From contig NC_092636.1 of assembly GCF_039555335.1 (NCBI RefSeq), positions 3,935,371 to 3,999,370 of the forward strand: a stretch of DNA of 64,000 nt, given 5' to 3'. How positions within the stretch are numbered: position 1 is the stretch's first letter; each line of letters opens with the position of its first letter. The notes under the pieces are model-generated. The model saw only the letters and a list, made by a program, of their open reading frames with translations, was not told the DNA's origin and made no database searches. Shown in pieces: positions 11,592 through 22,383 of the stretch. The position numbers and the translations under genes were made by a program. Source of the DNA: Amphiura filiformis. Lineage: Eukaryota > Echinodermata > Ophiuroidea > Amphilepidida > Amphiuridae.

Positions 11592-12098
11592 GATTTTCAA
11601 CAATTTGTGACATGTAACACAAAGGTTCCCCAGTTTATGACACAGGAACACATACATATACTGCTAGTGTTTATAGTGGGATAATTTCTGACAGGATAGA
11701 AATTATACCGCAATGTACCGCACATCTGCTCCCACTATAAACACACTGATAGAGGCATGGGGGCACGTGCCCCCCCCCCAATCGATCTCAAAATTTAGAA
11801 AATCCCAGAGGAAAATGGCCGAAAAATGGCTTTTACCCCCCCCAATATGATGGCCCATGTTACGCCACTGATAATGTATTATAACCATAACGCTAACCCT
11901 AACCCTAACAATTCGGACTGACGGTGGTTCGGACTGACGGTGGTTCGAACTGACGGGGAGACCCCTATTCGACCATATCGAGTTTCGTGGTGAATTCTGC
12001 GCAAATGACACAATCACAAACTTGAAGCTTGTTCTTTTTGGTCGCAGCTATAAGTTGTGTTTATAAAGATGATGTTACCATATGAAATAATGTTAGTC
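11592..12098. repeat. Dispersed-repeat debris with telomere-like and 19-bp repeats
   Basis: 11757-11875 holds a repeat with GTGCCCCCCCCCC and TTACGCCACTG phrases typical of dispersed junk in this window (compare 37660-37735). 11893-11909 is CTAACCCTAACCCTAAC, a short interstitial telomere-type tract. 11911-11960 has 2.5 copies of a 19-bp repeat (TTCGGACTGACGGTGG). No gene. Confidence 0.65.
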
Positions 12099-12398
12099 CT
12101 AAAAAATTTGTTTGATTGGCGTAACCCGACTTACCCTGAAATTAGGCCCGACCCTAGACTTTTTTTTTTTTTTTTTCTTTTTTGCCAAAAAATAGAAATA
12201 TAAATAAATAAAGGAAATAAGCAATTTGATTTTTAAAAAAGAAGAAAAAAAAGATTAAAAGCTTTTATCAAACGCAATTTACAGCTTTAAAAGTTGCATT
12301 GGTAACTGTTTATCATATCCTTGAATATACTTTTAAAAAATCCCTACCTACCTACCCTATTTTGTTTTTTATGTTACGCCAATCAAACATTTTTTAGA
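12099..12398. mobile_element. Foldback element, 300 bp
   Basis: The end CTAAAAAATTTGTTTGATTG continuing into GCGTAAC (12099-12123) mirrors GTTACGCCAATCAAAC plus ATTTTTTAG (12373-12397). The interior contains a T-tract at 12161-12178 and an A-rich segment near 12230-12255. Confidence 0.85.
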
Positions 12399-13179
12399 AT
12401 TTTTAACAAAAATAAAAAGTTTTTGGAAATTCACTAAGGCATGTTTCAGTACACATGGGCAAATGGATTGTACCATAACTATGTTAACTATTAACATGAT
12501 TACAAAACAAGGTATAGCAGAAGAAAAATAAAAATAAATGAAGAATAAAAGGCCTCGACGTTTTAAATATTATTTTCACTACGTGTTCATAATAATTTAA
12601 TTGCCTAATTCTCAAGCGACATCAAGCTATAAAAAAGTACAATCAAACATCCACATAAAGTACGGAATAACAACGTGTTCTCCAATTGCAATGATTGAAT
12701 TTTGAATTAGCCCGGGTATTGTTCATTTGTTGCGCGGAACAACTTGAGCTGGCCTCTGGGAGTAATAGTTCTATTGGAAACGTTCTCAAAAGGCCAGTCA
12801 TGTACTTCAAAACTTTATAATCACTTTCTTTAACAAGTTCATGCATTTGTAAAATCATCCCTAGTTCATGCTAGGATATTGTCTTATAATGGCTAAATAA
12901 GCACTTTAGTAGACTTAAATTACTGTCAAATTAGTGATGTTGCTTGTTTTATAACGTTAATACATGGCAGTTGATTTGTACTGTTTTGGGTCAAAAGTAG
13001 GCCACACAGTTAGGTACGGTGGTATTATATTCGTTTGAATTATTTGGAAAGCGTGCATCATTTTCACTACTAATAATCAATTTTAACCTTTACTTTCTTC
13101 TAATAACTACTAATCTATTTCATTTTGCCCTTTATTTAATTTTTATCTGACTAATTCACATGGATTGAATTAATTTGGC
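12399..13179. other. AT-rich intergenic DNA
   Basis: No gene, RNA or clear repeat was found. Confidence 0.45.
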
Positions 13180-13519
13180 TTAAGGTGGTATACTACACCC
13201 CTTGATAAATTTGACTATATTTGCATTTGTCTTAAAAAATAATAACACACTGGTAAGGAATCCAGTTACTATACTGGGATTTCAGTGACTCAAGACAAGC
13301 GGTATGTTATTTATGATAAGAAAGTGGTACCGGCAGAATGTACCTCATTTCTTAACATCTATAATGAACCACTTGTTTTGAATCACTGAAATTTCAGTGA
13401 AGTAATTGGATTCCTTGCCCCTATAATATACATAACTTTTGTTACCAGTGTGTAGTTATTTTTTGAGAAAAATGCAAAATTAGTCACAAAATTTATCAGG
13501 GGGTGTAGTACCACCTTAA
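13180..13519. mobile_element. TTAA-flanked MITE (copy 2)
   Basis: TTAA at 13180-13183 and 13516-13519 flank inverted ends GGTGGTATACTACACCCC and GGGGTGTAGTACCACC. The interior shares the ATGCAAA / TTTTTGAGAAAAATGC and CCCCTATAATATACATA parts with copies 1 and 3, but the middle differs (AAGACAAGCGGTATG and its inverse), so it is a sister subfamily. Non-coding. Confidence 0.88.
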
Positions 13520-14527
13520 ATATCTGAATATGTAGAGCAAAGTATTCTATGTATCATTATTAAATTGTATAAAGTAAACACATATATTGTTCTGGTTAGA
13601 AACAACGAAATGTTTATGTTATGATTCAAAATGTCTTTAAATGTTAATTTTCTACTGAAAAGGTGACAGATACATTAAAATGAAAGGTTTTTGTAAAGTA
13701 ATCCTGTTTTTCGAATATTAAGTATATTGATTTTATCAACTTTAGAGCATATTCACACCAAAGTTGGATTAAGCTCTCATTATTTGGAAATCACGCCACT
13801 ATACAACTCATATCTAAACTACTGTCAACAAACCCTTATTGAAATATTATACATCAAAACTGTTATTTCAGCAACAGTTGTGTTAACAACAAATGACAAA
13901 CCAGTTCATTATCAACCTATATTCTTTATATTAATATTGAGTACGAGTAATAAGTTGTTTGCAGTTTTTGTTTTGTATTGTTTGTTGGTACCAAACTAAG
14001 GGTGTAACACGACGTCGTTTATGCAACTGCTGACTGGACGGCGTTGACTTTTGGACCCTTAATAAAGCCACGTGAGTAGTTATTTCGAATCATCTCCTGC
14101 AATAACACAATTCCTCTCGCTTGATGTATCAAGCAGTGGGTATATCTTACACCTTCCACTCGGAAAATTTAAATCAGTTACCCCAGCCTTTGGTCCTAAA
14201 ATAGAATCTTTACTTATTTGTATAATATAGGTCATTCAAGAATACACAATTACACTCTGAGTATTGTGTGTAAACCTAAAAATATAAAGTTAAGCAGCTG
14301 ACAGCTGATATGAATGGTCGATCTTATAAAAAAAATGATGTAAGTTTTTAACAAAAACGGACAGAAAAAAATATATATAGCATATATAAATCATATTTTG
14401 TATTGTTTGTTATAAATTTGTTAAATTCCAGTATCTGTTAACGATGATGGTCGTTTCAGTTGATTGGATTTCGTATATACTCGGGTTCTGTTTCGTATAA
14501 CACATCTCGCAAAAGTGGCGTCTAAGT
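13520..14527. other. AT-rich intergenic DNA
   Basis: An open frame at 13727-13999 shows no recognisable domain, signal or splice context, so I do not call it a gene. Nothing else stands out. Confidence 0.4.
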
Positions 14528-14710
14528 CTAAGGTCCGATTTCTTGAAGCTTGGCTATAGTGGTCAGGCTTCCTAATCGACCAGACTAGCCCTATACTAAT
14601 GTGGATCCATTTTATTGATTTATCTTTCTAGATGATGTACTATGTGAAATTATAAGCACTAGTATATCATGATATACGTCTAGCCCTTTTCTATTCACTG
14701 ATTATCCATT

Positions 14711-14844
14711 GTATTTCTTTTGTTGAAGGTTCGTTTCCCCAACCATTACCTAGAGTAATGGAGGTGGCTAGCTGCCCAGAGACCATTATCAACACAATAG
14801 CTCAAGATAACGGTCTCGGGCAGCGAGCTAAACAAAAGAAATAC
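14711..14844. repeat. Inverted-repeat element, 134 bp
   Basis: The tips GTATTTCTTTTGTT and AACAAAAGAAATAC are exact inverses. Inner arms TAGCTGCCCAGAGACC / GGTCTCGGGCAGCGAGCTA pair with small differences. Confidence 0.85.
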
Positions 14845-15726
14845 TAGGACATTCTAGAAACACTATGGAAAGGATCACAACATACATGTAGAATTTGAGT
14901 TAGTTTGGTAGACTTACGAAACAAATGCATTTACAGCTCGATTTATATGCAAATGTTACATGGCAAGAGAAAATTATAGAGGGCTACTGCAGTCCGTATA
15001 ACATTAATATTTTATATAACACCACTGGTGCTCAATTGATATAAACATGCAAATTAAAACTTAATTACCATAACGAAGTAATAATTATTCATAAATAAAA
15101 AGTAGACCTAAATGTTTCGTTGAATGTATACTCAGTACATGTATATAAACTTTCCATTAGGTTTTTAGAAGGGAATCTTTCTTTATCCTTACCCAACCCA
15201 AAAACGCTCAACGGTCCATGCAAATTAGCTACTAGGCAAGAACCCTCGGGATACTACCCGACCAGGGGAGCTTCGCAACTACTCTGCGATACTCATTACA
15301 AGTCAAGAGGCTGGGGGTGCAAAGCCTTACTGTGACCTACCCATAAAAGGGGAGTACCAATGAACACTGCGTTAATGAGTTTTCAAATATGTGCTTAATC
15401 ACATTTTTCTAAGATATAAATTTCATGGTGTTGAAACCTATCGTAGTCAAAACGTTGATAACTTGTTTGCCATTTGCATTATTCATTAATCATTTGAATA
15501 ATAATGGTAACGGGGTGAATACACTCCAGCGGATTAACTATGCAAGTACACTTCAAATACAGATCAATTCTGTATTGATTTGATAATGCTGGCGTCTGAG
15601 GTGTTAGTGTTTTTAATTCAAGAAACTAAATTTTGGCATTAAATTTCTTTTTAAACTATTATATTTACATATTTTGATACAAACAATTTAATTTTGCTCG
15701 CCGTATATGTAAGATAAACGGTTCAA
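14845..15726. other. Intergenic DNA with an unexplained GC-richer island
   Basis: 15170-15350 is locally GC-richer than its surroundings (for example CCCTCGGGATACTACCCGAC). An open frame at 15120-15335 crosses it, but I recognise no protein family or RNA in it. The rest is AT-rich. Confidence 0.4.
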
Positions 15727-15882
15727 AACAGACCATTACCAGAAATAATGGGCGTGTTGTTCATGACTGGCTCAATGTTAGTTGGTTTGAGGTTTCGCCC
15801 CTATCGGGGTCTCAACCTCAAACCAACTAACATCTCACCAGTCATGAACAACACGCCCATTATTTCTGATAATGGTCTGTTT
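15727..15882. repeat. Near-perfect 156-bp hairpin
   Basis: Arms of about 66 bp (AACAGACCATTACCAGAAAT to TAGTTGGTTTGAGGTT) pair with AACCTCAAACCAACTA to ATGGTCTGTT with only a few mismatches, leaving a loop of about 22 nt. The open frame running through it is a by-product. Confidence 0.95.
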
Positions 15883-15966
15883 CTCACCCTTTATCTACTA
15901 CATATAGGACTAATTGGGCTTGGTGGCTTCTAGAAGCCTAACCACTAGCCAAGCTTTGAGAAATCT

Positions 15967-17918
15967 GGTTTCCTTTCCATTACCCTTAGTTTTAATGTTA
16001 CATATTAAATGGGTCTCCGATGAATAATCAGTGAAACCAACAGTCTCATTTATTCCTGAGACCAGAAAAATATATTGGAACATATGTTAGTTGGCAATAA
16101 AGGTTAAAATTTGATATTCAACCAATTTTTGAAATAATGGCCAAAAACATGCATTTTAAGGTGTTTTACGAAGTTTTACAAAACACATTTTCTATTCTAT
16201 TTCATAATCAGTTCATAAAAATTAACATAAAATATATAAACAAAGAAGAACTTAAATTATTGTTCTTCTATAAATTATAGATCATTAATACAAATATGCA
16301 ATTGTCATTGCTTTTTCTAGTGTTAAAGTTGTATACGTATTCTGCTAGCTAGCGATAGAAATCTCTTTTTCAGGCATGAGAATTGTCAGTTTTAAAACTG
16401 AATTCAGTGTTTTTTAATCAAAATTTCCACAACTTTATTTAATTTCAGCCTGTTTTTGGTACTTTTTGCCCAATTTCACGCGTATTTTCAGCTTTTTTTT
16501 CCAGTTTTTTTAGGTAAGTGCAGTCTCTTGCCTGCTTTTTTTTTATAAGATCATCAGGCATGATTATATTCAAGCTCATAAATCTCAATTTAGTCGCCAC
16601 TCAATCCTATTTTTGACCAGCACCATTTCCCTTACGTCCTCACACTTCATTCCTTTGTCCGTGCGCTTTTTAGTCACTCTTGCAAAATTTAAAAGCTGTA
16701 CCATTTTTTTTACTTTCAGTATTATAATACTTCTTCATTGAATTAACTTGAAATGCATAATGATATAATGATGACTGTAAAAACATAATATATGGCCAAT
16801 AATATAAGAAAGGAAATACCTTCCATCCACCAGTGGTGGGGAATACTCGAACGCATTAATAACAAACACGAAGTGCACGTTGTATAAAAATCACAAACTG
16901 TGAAACTGTAGTGTCCGAAAATTATTGTACGGCCCGATTAGGTTTCTGCAGCTGGCGGCGGCATTACAGAATGGACACTGGAGAATTGGTGTAGGAACCA
17001 AATTGGCCATCTTAGACCCATAATCTACTGATTACTCCTTCACGATTTTAACACTGTTAACACGTAGGGTTTTAATATTTTTTATACTCATTTATAAAAG
17101 TTTATGTGCTGCGCATGAAAATAGTTTTAAATACGAGAAACAAACAAACAATATTTAGAGCTATACATTTCTATCTAGAAGTGATAAAAAGTTCTTAAAT
17201 CAAAGTTCGTGAAAAGTGATGTTGCCAACACAGGGCTAATTTTAAAAGTTCGTGTTTGATGAGTTGTTATAGATATGAATTAATACCCTATAAAGCTGTT
17301 CACTAGGATTTTAATGGCACTCTAAACGAGATCAGACAGTGCACTGGAGGGAATTGGCTTTCAGCACAAGGATCAGATTTTGTAAATTCGAGATTCGTCA
17401 AATGCAATTATGTATTGATGTAAAATATATATTTCTTCCGAAACATTAATTTAAATCTAAATATTATACAAAACTCGGAGTGAAATTATTCCGAAATATA
17501 AACAGTTGCAGTGTTCTTTAATGTCCACCAGAGACCATTAGTGGTCAGACGCTGAGGAAGATTTCGGTAATTTTATAGGATGGTGTAAAATGATTTACAG
17601 TGTCCATTAGAAAAGAGACGTATAACACAATGTTGAATTCACTGGTCGCTTAGGATCAAATTAATAGTAAAATGAAGAATTAACTAAATTGTTTAACAGA
17701 TGTGTGTGCACTTTTTTTTGTCTGAACGACTTACTTTCTTATTTTTCCATTTATATAAAAATTATTTTATATATCGCTAAAATAACCATTTAAATATTGT
17801 TTAATCAAAATGAACGTTATCATGGTTATATGGTACTAAAATGTTATTGACTGTAAGCTTAAGAACGTATCAGTCGGGGTTTCAAATGAAAATTTAATAT
17901 AACTATATCATAAAGCCG
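15967..17918. other. AT-rich intergenic DNA
   Basis: No gene. A fragment at about 16082-16160 resembles the interior of the 9056-9641 foldback. T-tracts lie near 16490-16550. The remainder is featureless. Confidence 0.45.
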
Positions 17919-17924
17919 TTGTTA

Positions 17925-18062
17925 TTTTTTGTATTTTGTTGTTGTTGTTATTGTTGTCGTTGTTGTTTGGGTTTTTTTCGGGTTTTGTTGTTGTTGTTGT
18001 TTTGGGTTTGTTTTGGGTTTTTTTTTCTTGTTTTGTTTTGGTTTTTTTGTTTGCTTGTTTGG
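17925..18062 (+). repeat. GTT/GTTT-rich simple repeat
   Basis: TTGTTGTTGTTATTGTTGTC is followed by GGGTTTTTT and TTGTTTTGGGTTT runs. Overlapping low-complexity frames here are not genes. Confidence 0.9.
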
Positions 18063-18765
18063 ATTTTTTACCGTTTTCTTTCTTGCTATGTTTTGTGGGG
18101 TTTTTCCGCTTTATCCGATGCTAATCAACCGTTTATGACGTAGCTAATTACAAATTATTACTAATACACTATAAACCATATACTTGACTGCAATAAATCA
18201 TAAATGACGTAAAATGAATTATCAATGTACTTCGCTACTTACAACATGTATAGAAGCGCACGATATGCTTTAATATGGTAGCACATTGCTTATCCTCTTT
18301 TTACGGACCACTTAATCCATTTTTTGCCCGCAGCTTTTACCCCCTTATTGCGGGTCACATCAACTGATACCATCAACAAAATGTTGCCATTAATTTAATT
18401 TTACAAGTCTTAAGATTATTATAGCCATGTTCAAACTCGACATAAATACGTTCAAATGTATATTGAGCAAATTTAAACAATCTTTAAATTGGGTTCGGTT
18501 GATCTCGAAAGAAATTGACTTTTGAGTCAAAAAATAAAATCCACGTTTGAACAAGGTCATAGCGTTTACAACTATATTATAGCCTGGTCTCACCCAGATA
18601 TTCAATACAACTCCCCTCGGGATCTGTACGTCTTTGCCCGCCGTTGTTTTTGTTATAAAGAACCATTTTCCGTACATCTACATGTATATTCAAATTGGTA
18701 TGATTTATAGTCTCCTATTATCGGGCTAAGAGGCAGTTTCCCTTATAGAATAATTATTTTTAGAA
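18063..18765. other. Intergenic DNA
   Basis: No supported gene. Overlapping open frames on both strands at 18390-18710 show no recognisable domain. Confidence 0.4.
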
Positions 18766-18951
18766 TGGGTTATTCCAGTTAAAATACATACACCCCTGTG
18801 GAAGACATTACCTTAATCTCACACAAAGGGTGTGTAGATTTCAAATGGAGTCACCCATTCAGGTAGCCCGAATCCACACTCTCTGTGTGTGGAAGATTAA
18901 GGTCATGTCTTCCATATATGGGGGTGTATAGATTTCAATCGGAATAGCCCA
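18766..18951. mobile_element. TGGGCTATTCCA-family foldback MITE (copy B), upstream of Gsx
   Basis: The left end TGGGTTATTCCAGTTAAAAT (from 18766) and the right end TTTCAATCGGAATAGCCCA (18933-18951) are inverted, with arms CTGTGGAAGACATTACCTTA and TTAAGGTCATGTCTTCCA. It is about 1 kb upstream of the Gsx start codon. Confidence 0.88.
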
Positions 18952-19560
18952 ATGCTTCATCTTGGGAAGATTTGCATAATGTTAGATCCTTCCTCATCAT
19001 AAGGATCATTTTAAGATTATAAAGTATACAGCATGATGAATGGAAAATGAAGAGGAGAGGGGGAACCGGGATTACATTTGGACCGATGGTACGACTGAAC
19101 ATGGATGAAATGAAGGAAACCATCCACGTGACTTAATACCTTTAATGCCTTTTGCACTACTTGAGGCCTCGTCGTATACAGAACAGAGACATCTTAGAGA
19201 TGATCCAATTCATCAAAGGCTTTCTTGAAAACCACTTCAAAATGTCTAGCTTTTTTGTACCAATTTGGCTGTATTCTTTGTGTGGAATGATTGCAAAAAT
19301 TTTAAATAAAAACAAAAATATGACTGTAAAATTTGATAAAATATATGGAAATGGGTAAAATTTGTGAGATTATGAAGTTGTTAAGTTTTGTCGAACGTTG
19401 GATATAACGTCAACATCCGGGATATCCGCGTATCCGGGATTTAAACAAAAAATAATGATGATGTTGCGAAGCAGTGGGTGTGTCAATGACAATGTAAGTG
19501 ACAAGGCGTGTTGATGAAGCAGGAGCGTAACCAATGAAAGCGTCGGGATAAGTTTCATTT
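18952..19560. other. Intergenic DNA upstream of Gsx
   Basis: Short frames occur on both strands without recognisable domains. No further repeat identified. Confidence 0.4.
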
Positions 19561-19925
19561 GACAGGTCCACGTTTACACAATGGGTATTATAGTTCTTAT
19601 GGTGGTGGTGATTCTTACACGCGAGTTAGTCAATTATATCGCGGTTTGATCTCGCTGTTTAGTTCAATGTCAATCTGACGCTCGGCGAGTGCAGACCTAT
19701 TAAGTAGCCACTCGCATGCCAGTCGACCAGAACAGCGTACATAACGACGCGTGGTGCTACTAGTTTGGAAAAGATACAAAAGTCACGGATCAACTCATGA
19801 CGGGGCTATTTGCTTCCAGCTCACGCCTGGGTACCACTACTTGGCCTCTAGGCGGCTTCAGACCAGCAAAATCACTATTCCATCAAGAGAGAGAACCAGT
19901 ATCAGCTACAAGTCCACCTCTGAAG
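19561..19925 (+). promoter_or_regulatory. Presumed Gsx promoter / 5' UTR region
   Basis: This is inferred from position only. The stretch is less AT-rich than its surroundings and contains several CpGs (CGCGAGTT, TATCGCGG, GACGCTCGGCGAG, ACGACGCGTGG), unlike the flanking DNA. I see no convincing TATA box or initiator, so I do not place a transcription start. An in-frame ATG at 19797 lies 43 codons upstream of the chosen start and would be an N-terminal extension if used. Confidence 0.4.
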
Positions 19926-21800
19926 ATGTCGCGATCTTTCTATGTGGATTCACTCATTTTAAATCGGCCAACTCCAACAACTTTGGACAGAAACCATGCT
20001 GTTGTTGCATCTAGAGTTGCATCAAGTTTGCAAAGGAAAGGGTTAGACTGTTTTTCATCCCAACATGGTTTAGACTCTTGCACACTCTGCGTACGAGATC
20101 TTCCCGCTACCACATGTGCTTCCAGGTTTTCACCCCTTCCTCCAACTTCCATCTTCAGCACGACGCCAGTTGCTATACCAATTCCTCCTCACTCCTCGTC
20201 ATCTCATCATCATCAACATCATGGGGCAGTCACACCACCATCACACAGGTCTATCTTAGATCGACATGGTGATGTCGGTTGCAGAGATCACCATCGTACC
20301 AGTCCCCTGAGTCTTGCCACAACCCACGTCACAAGACACGGCACACCACCGTCACCACCACATTTGCAATACAGGACCAGCATAGATCCTCGAAGACTCT
20401 CTCCTTATCTGCCTATGGGTAAGTGCACTTTTTCCTTCAATCAGTTTATACCTTTTTACTTGTGTTGTGGGCACCATGTACACTGCAAAAAATATTTTAC
20501 TCAACACTGAGTAAAAAAGGTCACAGCTCAACAGTTGGGTAAAAAATTACTCAACATTGAGCTCATTTAGGTCACAACTCAACACATTTTGAGTAATTTT
20601 ATACTCAATTGTTGAGCTGTGACCATTTTACTCAGTGTTGAGTAGAATATTTTTTAGAGTGTACAGTATGTTCATTTTATTTTACATACAAGCAGTGATG
20701 GTGAGTGGTGACATTAAAAGATTAAGCTATTTTCATCTGAAACATGTGATCTAGCATTGATCTCCCAACTAATTATTGCGCGCTCAAAATGAAGTACGAA
20801 GACCTAGCCGTTCACATCTTCAGTAGATAGTACTTTGGATGAAGTGTTCGGCATTGGTGACATAGCCGTTTCAAATTGCGGGAAACTTTGACTGAGCATA
20901 GATAAAACAATAGTTCCCTTTTTGGTCTCTTCAATATTTTCAAGGAATGAAATGTGACGAGTATGCTCCAATTAATACGTTGTATTTCAACATTTTATGA
21001 CAAGAAAGTTTACAATCCTATCAGCTCAGGCGGCAGAGCGCTGCTCACGCAAACTATAGAGTTCGCCGGTTCAATTCTCGCTTCAGCCTAATTTACTTTA
21101 CACCCCTTCTTCTTTATTATAAACTTCTTCTTTTTCTTTTAAAATAATGTAAGGTCGATCTAATAAAAATCTTTTGCATGTGGGTTAGAGCAAAAAAATA
21201 TCATTACACAATATTTTCAAATTGAATTTTCATGAATGCGTTTTAAAAATTGAAAAAAATATCTTCAAAAACTTAGCAAATGTATAGTTATCGGTAGCTC
21301 AAAGAAACTGCATGCAAGGAATAATCTTGCAATTGTTCTTGGAAAAAAATACTAATTTCTGGCGTCTAATTTATTTCTATTTTACAGGTGGCATAGACAG
21401 CAGCAGTGATGATGGTCTTCATAGCAGTAAGCGAATCAGAACAGCTTTTACTTCCACGCAACTTCTTGAACTTGAAAGGGAGTTCTCTGCCAACCAGTAC
21501 CTATCTCGTTTACGTAGAATTGAAATCGCCACCTACCTCAACCTTTCAGAAAAACAAGTCAAAATTTGGTTTCAAAATCGACGAGTAAAACAGAAGAAAG
21601 AGGGCAAAGATTCCTCCTCATCACGTGACTGTAAATGCCATAGAAATCATCGTGAAAGAAACAAGGGACCATGTGGACGGAAACCAGCGAGTGGTGATAA
21701 TGATTCCAAGATGTGTCACTCCTCCCCGGAATCGACGCATGCGCATAGTGACTTGGAAGACAAAGAACTTGATGAAGATGAAGAGATTATTTGTTCATAG
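19926..21800 (+). CDS. Gsx: Gsx ParaHox homeodomain transcription factor (two exons)
   Basis: Coding exons are 19926-20418 and 21388-21800, joined by a phase-1 intron (donor G|GTAAGT at 20419, acceptor TTTTACAG ending at 21387). The product is 301 residues. Residues 1-12 ([12 protein letters not shown]) are the conserved Gsx N terminus, which fixes the start over the in-frame ATG at 19797. Residues 51-60 ([10 protein letters not shown]) resemble a conserved Gsx Cys motif, 89-99 are Ser/His-rich, and [10 protein letters not shown] precedes the splice. The homeodomain is residues 178-237 (21426-21605), with KIWFQNRR in helix 3, including Gln50 (residue 227) and Asn51 (228). Its [12 protein letters not shown] and [15 protein letters not shown] blocks are Gsx-type. 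Homeodomain position 56 is Gln, where I recall His in most Gsx proteins. A Cys/His/Arg-rich segment (246-262) and an acidic tail (284-301) follow. Gsx proteins are nuclear DNA-binding regulators of anterior neural patterning in bilaterians. Certainty is very high for identity and exon 2, and high for exon 1. Confidence 0.96.
20477..20665. mobile_element. CACTGCAAAAA-tipped foldback in the Gsx intron
   Basis: TGTACACTGCAAAAAATATT (20477-20496) mirrors AATATTTTTTAGAGTGTACA (20646-20665). The element proper (20481-20661) is flanked by TA on both sides. The interior is a hairpin of ACTCAACANTGAGTAAAA-type palindromes, with AGGTCACAGCTCAACA mirrored as GTTGAGCTGTGACC. A relative lies at 40528-40935. 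It sits 62 bp after the exon 1 donor and does not touch the splice sites. Confidence 0.85.
21014..21089 (+). repeat. tRNA-like pseudogene or SINE head in the Gsx intron
   Basis: CAGCTCAGGCGGCAGAGC (21022-21039) fits a Pol III A box and a D arm with pairing GCTC/GAGC. GGTTCAATTCT (21069-21079) fits a B box, at the spacing of a ~76-nt tRNA. The anticodon and acceptor stems do not pair, so it is not a working tRNA. It could be a tRNA-derived SINE head or a decayed tRNA copy. Confidence 0.65.
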
Positions 21801-22011
21801 ACTATGAGAAAAAAAACCTCTTTTAAATGACTTTTCTACAGATGTGAACTTTATTTTTTTTTTCGAATGAGAAGTTTGTATATTTTGTAAAATGCTTCCA
21901 ATTTTGACAGCAATATGTATTGTATTTTATTGTTCAATCATACCAAGATGATGCCTTCGATTAAGTGTTCTTGTAAAATTGGCATTTCGATATCGACTGT
22001 TCCAGTTGAAA

Positions 22012-22194
22012 TGGGCTATTCCAGATGAAATCCAAACACCCCCTATAGAAGACACAACCTTAGTCTTCCATACAGTGAGTGTGAATTTTAGAACGGGGTT
22101 ACCTGAATGGGTGACTCCATTCGAAATCCACACTCCCTGTTGGGGAAATCATGTCTTCCACAGATGGTGTATGGATTTTAACTGGAGTAACCCA
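22012..22194. mobile_element. TGGGCTATTCCA-family foldback MITE (copy C), just 3' of Gsx
   Basis: TGGGCTATTCCAGATGAAAT (22012-22031) mirrors ATTTTAACTGGAGTAACCCA (22175-22194), with inner GAAGAC / GTCTTC arms. It begins 212 bp after the Gsx stop and may lie inside the 3' UTR. Confidence 0.88.
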
Positions 22195-22377
22195 GTGTTT
22201 GTAACCAAAAGTGATTTAAAAAGTATCCATATGTGCCGAATTTTCTTCAAATCTGTTTTATAACTATTTATTACATCAAATTTTATATTACGTTGACCTA
22301 TCATGTATTAATTATTCCCAACATTTATACATGCCTTTTCACACTTGCCCAAGCAAACACAAAAATAGAATGCTGGA

Positions 22378-22383
22378 AATAAA
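22378..22383 (+). promoter_or_regulatory. Candidate polyadenylation signal for Gsx
   Basis: AATAAA lies 578 bp downstream of the Gsx stop, and I noticed no earlier canonical hexamer. If used, the 3' UTR would contain the MITE at 22012-22194. The motif is common in AT-rich DNA, so support is weak. Confidence 0.3.

Larger units (their letters stand above)
14528..15966. mobile_element. TTTCTTGAAGCTTGGCT-family foldback, split by ~1.2 kb of other DNA
   Basis: The left half, AGGTCCGATTTCTTGAAGCT (14530-14549) through GTGAAATTATAAGCACTAGT, matches the left half of the intact copy at 58977-59183. The right half at 15903-15966 (TAGGACTAATTGGGCTTG ... CTAGCCAAGCTTTGAGAAAT) matches its right half. About 1.2 kb between them holds two unrelated hairpins (14711-14844, 15727-15882) and intergenic DNA. 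Confidence 0.75.

Noticed and set aside
10061..11610. Long open frames of 116 and 404 codons with a 17-residue repeat
   Set aside because: They are fully explained by a 51-bp minisatellite whose period is a multiple of three and lacks stops in that frame.
11893..11909. Telomere end
   Set aside because: It has under three TTAGGG-type units in the middle of the window, so it is at most an interstitial trace.
15120..15335. GC-richer island resembling a structural RNA or coding exon
   Set aside because: I could not match it to rRNA, snRNA, tRNA or any protein family; it remains unexplained.
19940..20161. Minus-strand frame opposite Gsx exon 1, and other frames overlapping both Gsx exons
   Set aside because: They are shadows of the Gsx coding sequence.
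21014..21089. Functional tRNA gene in the Gsx intron
   Set aside because: A and B boxes are present, but the acceptor and anticodon stems do not pair.
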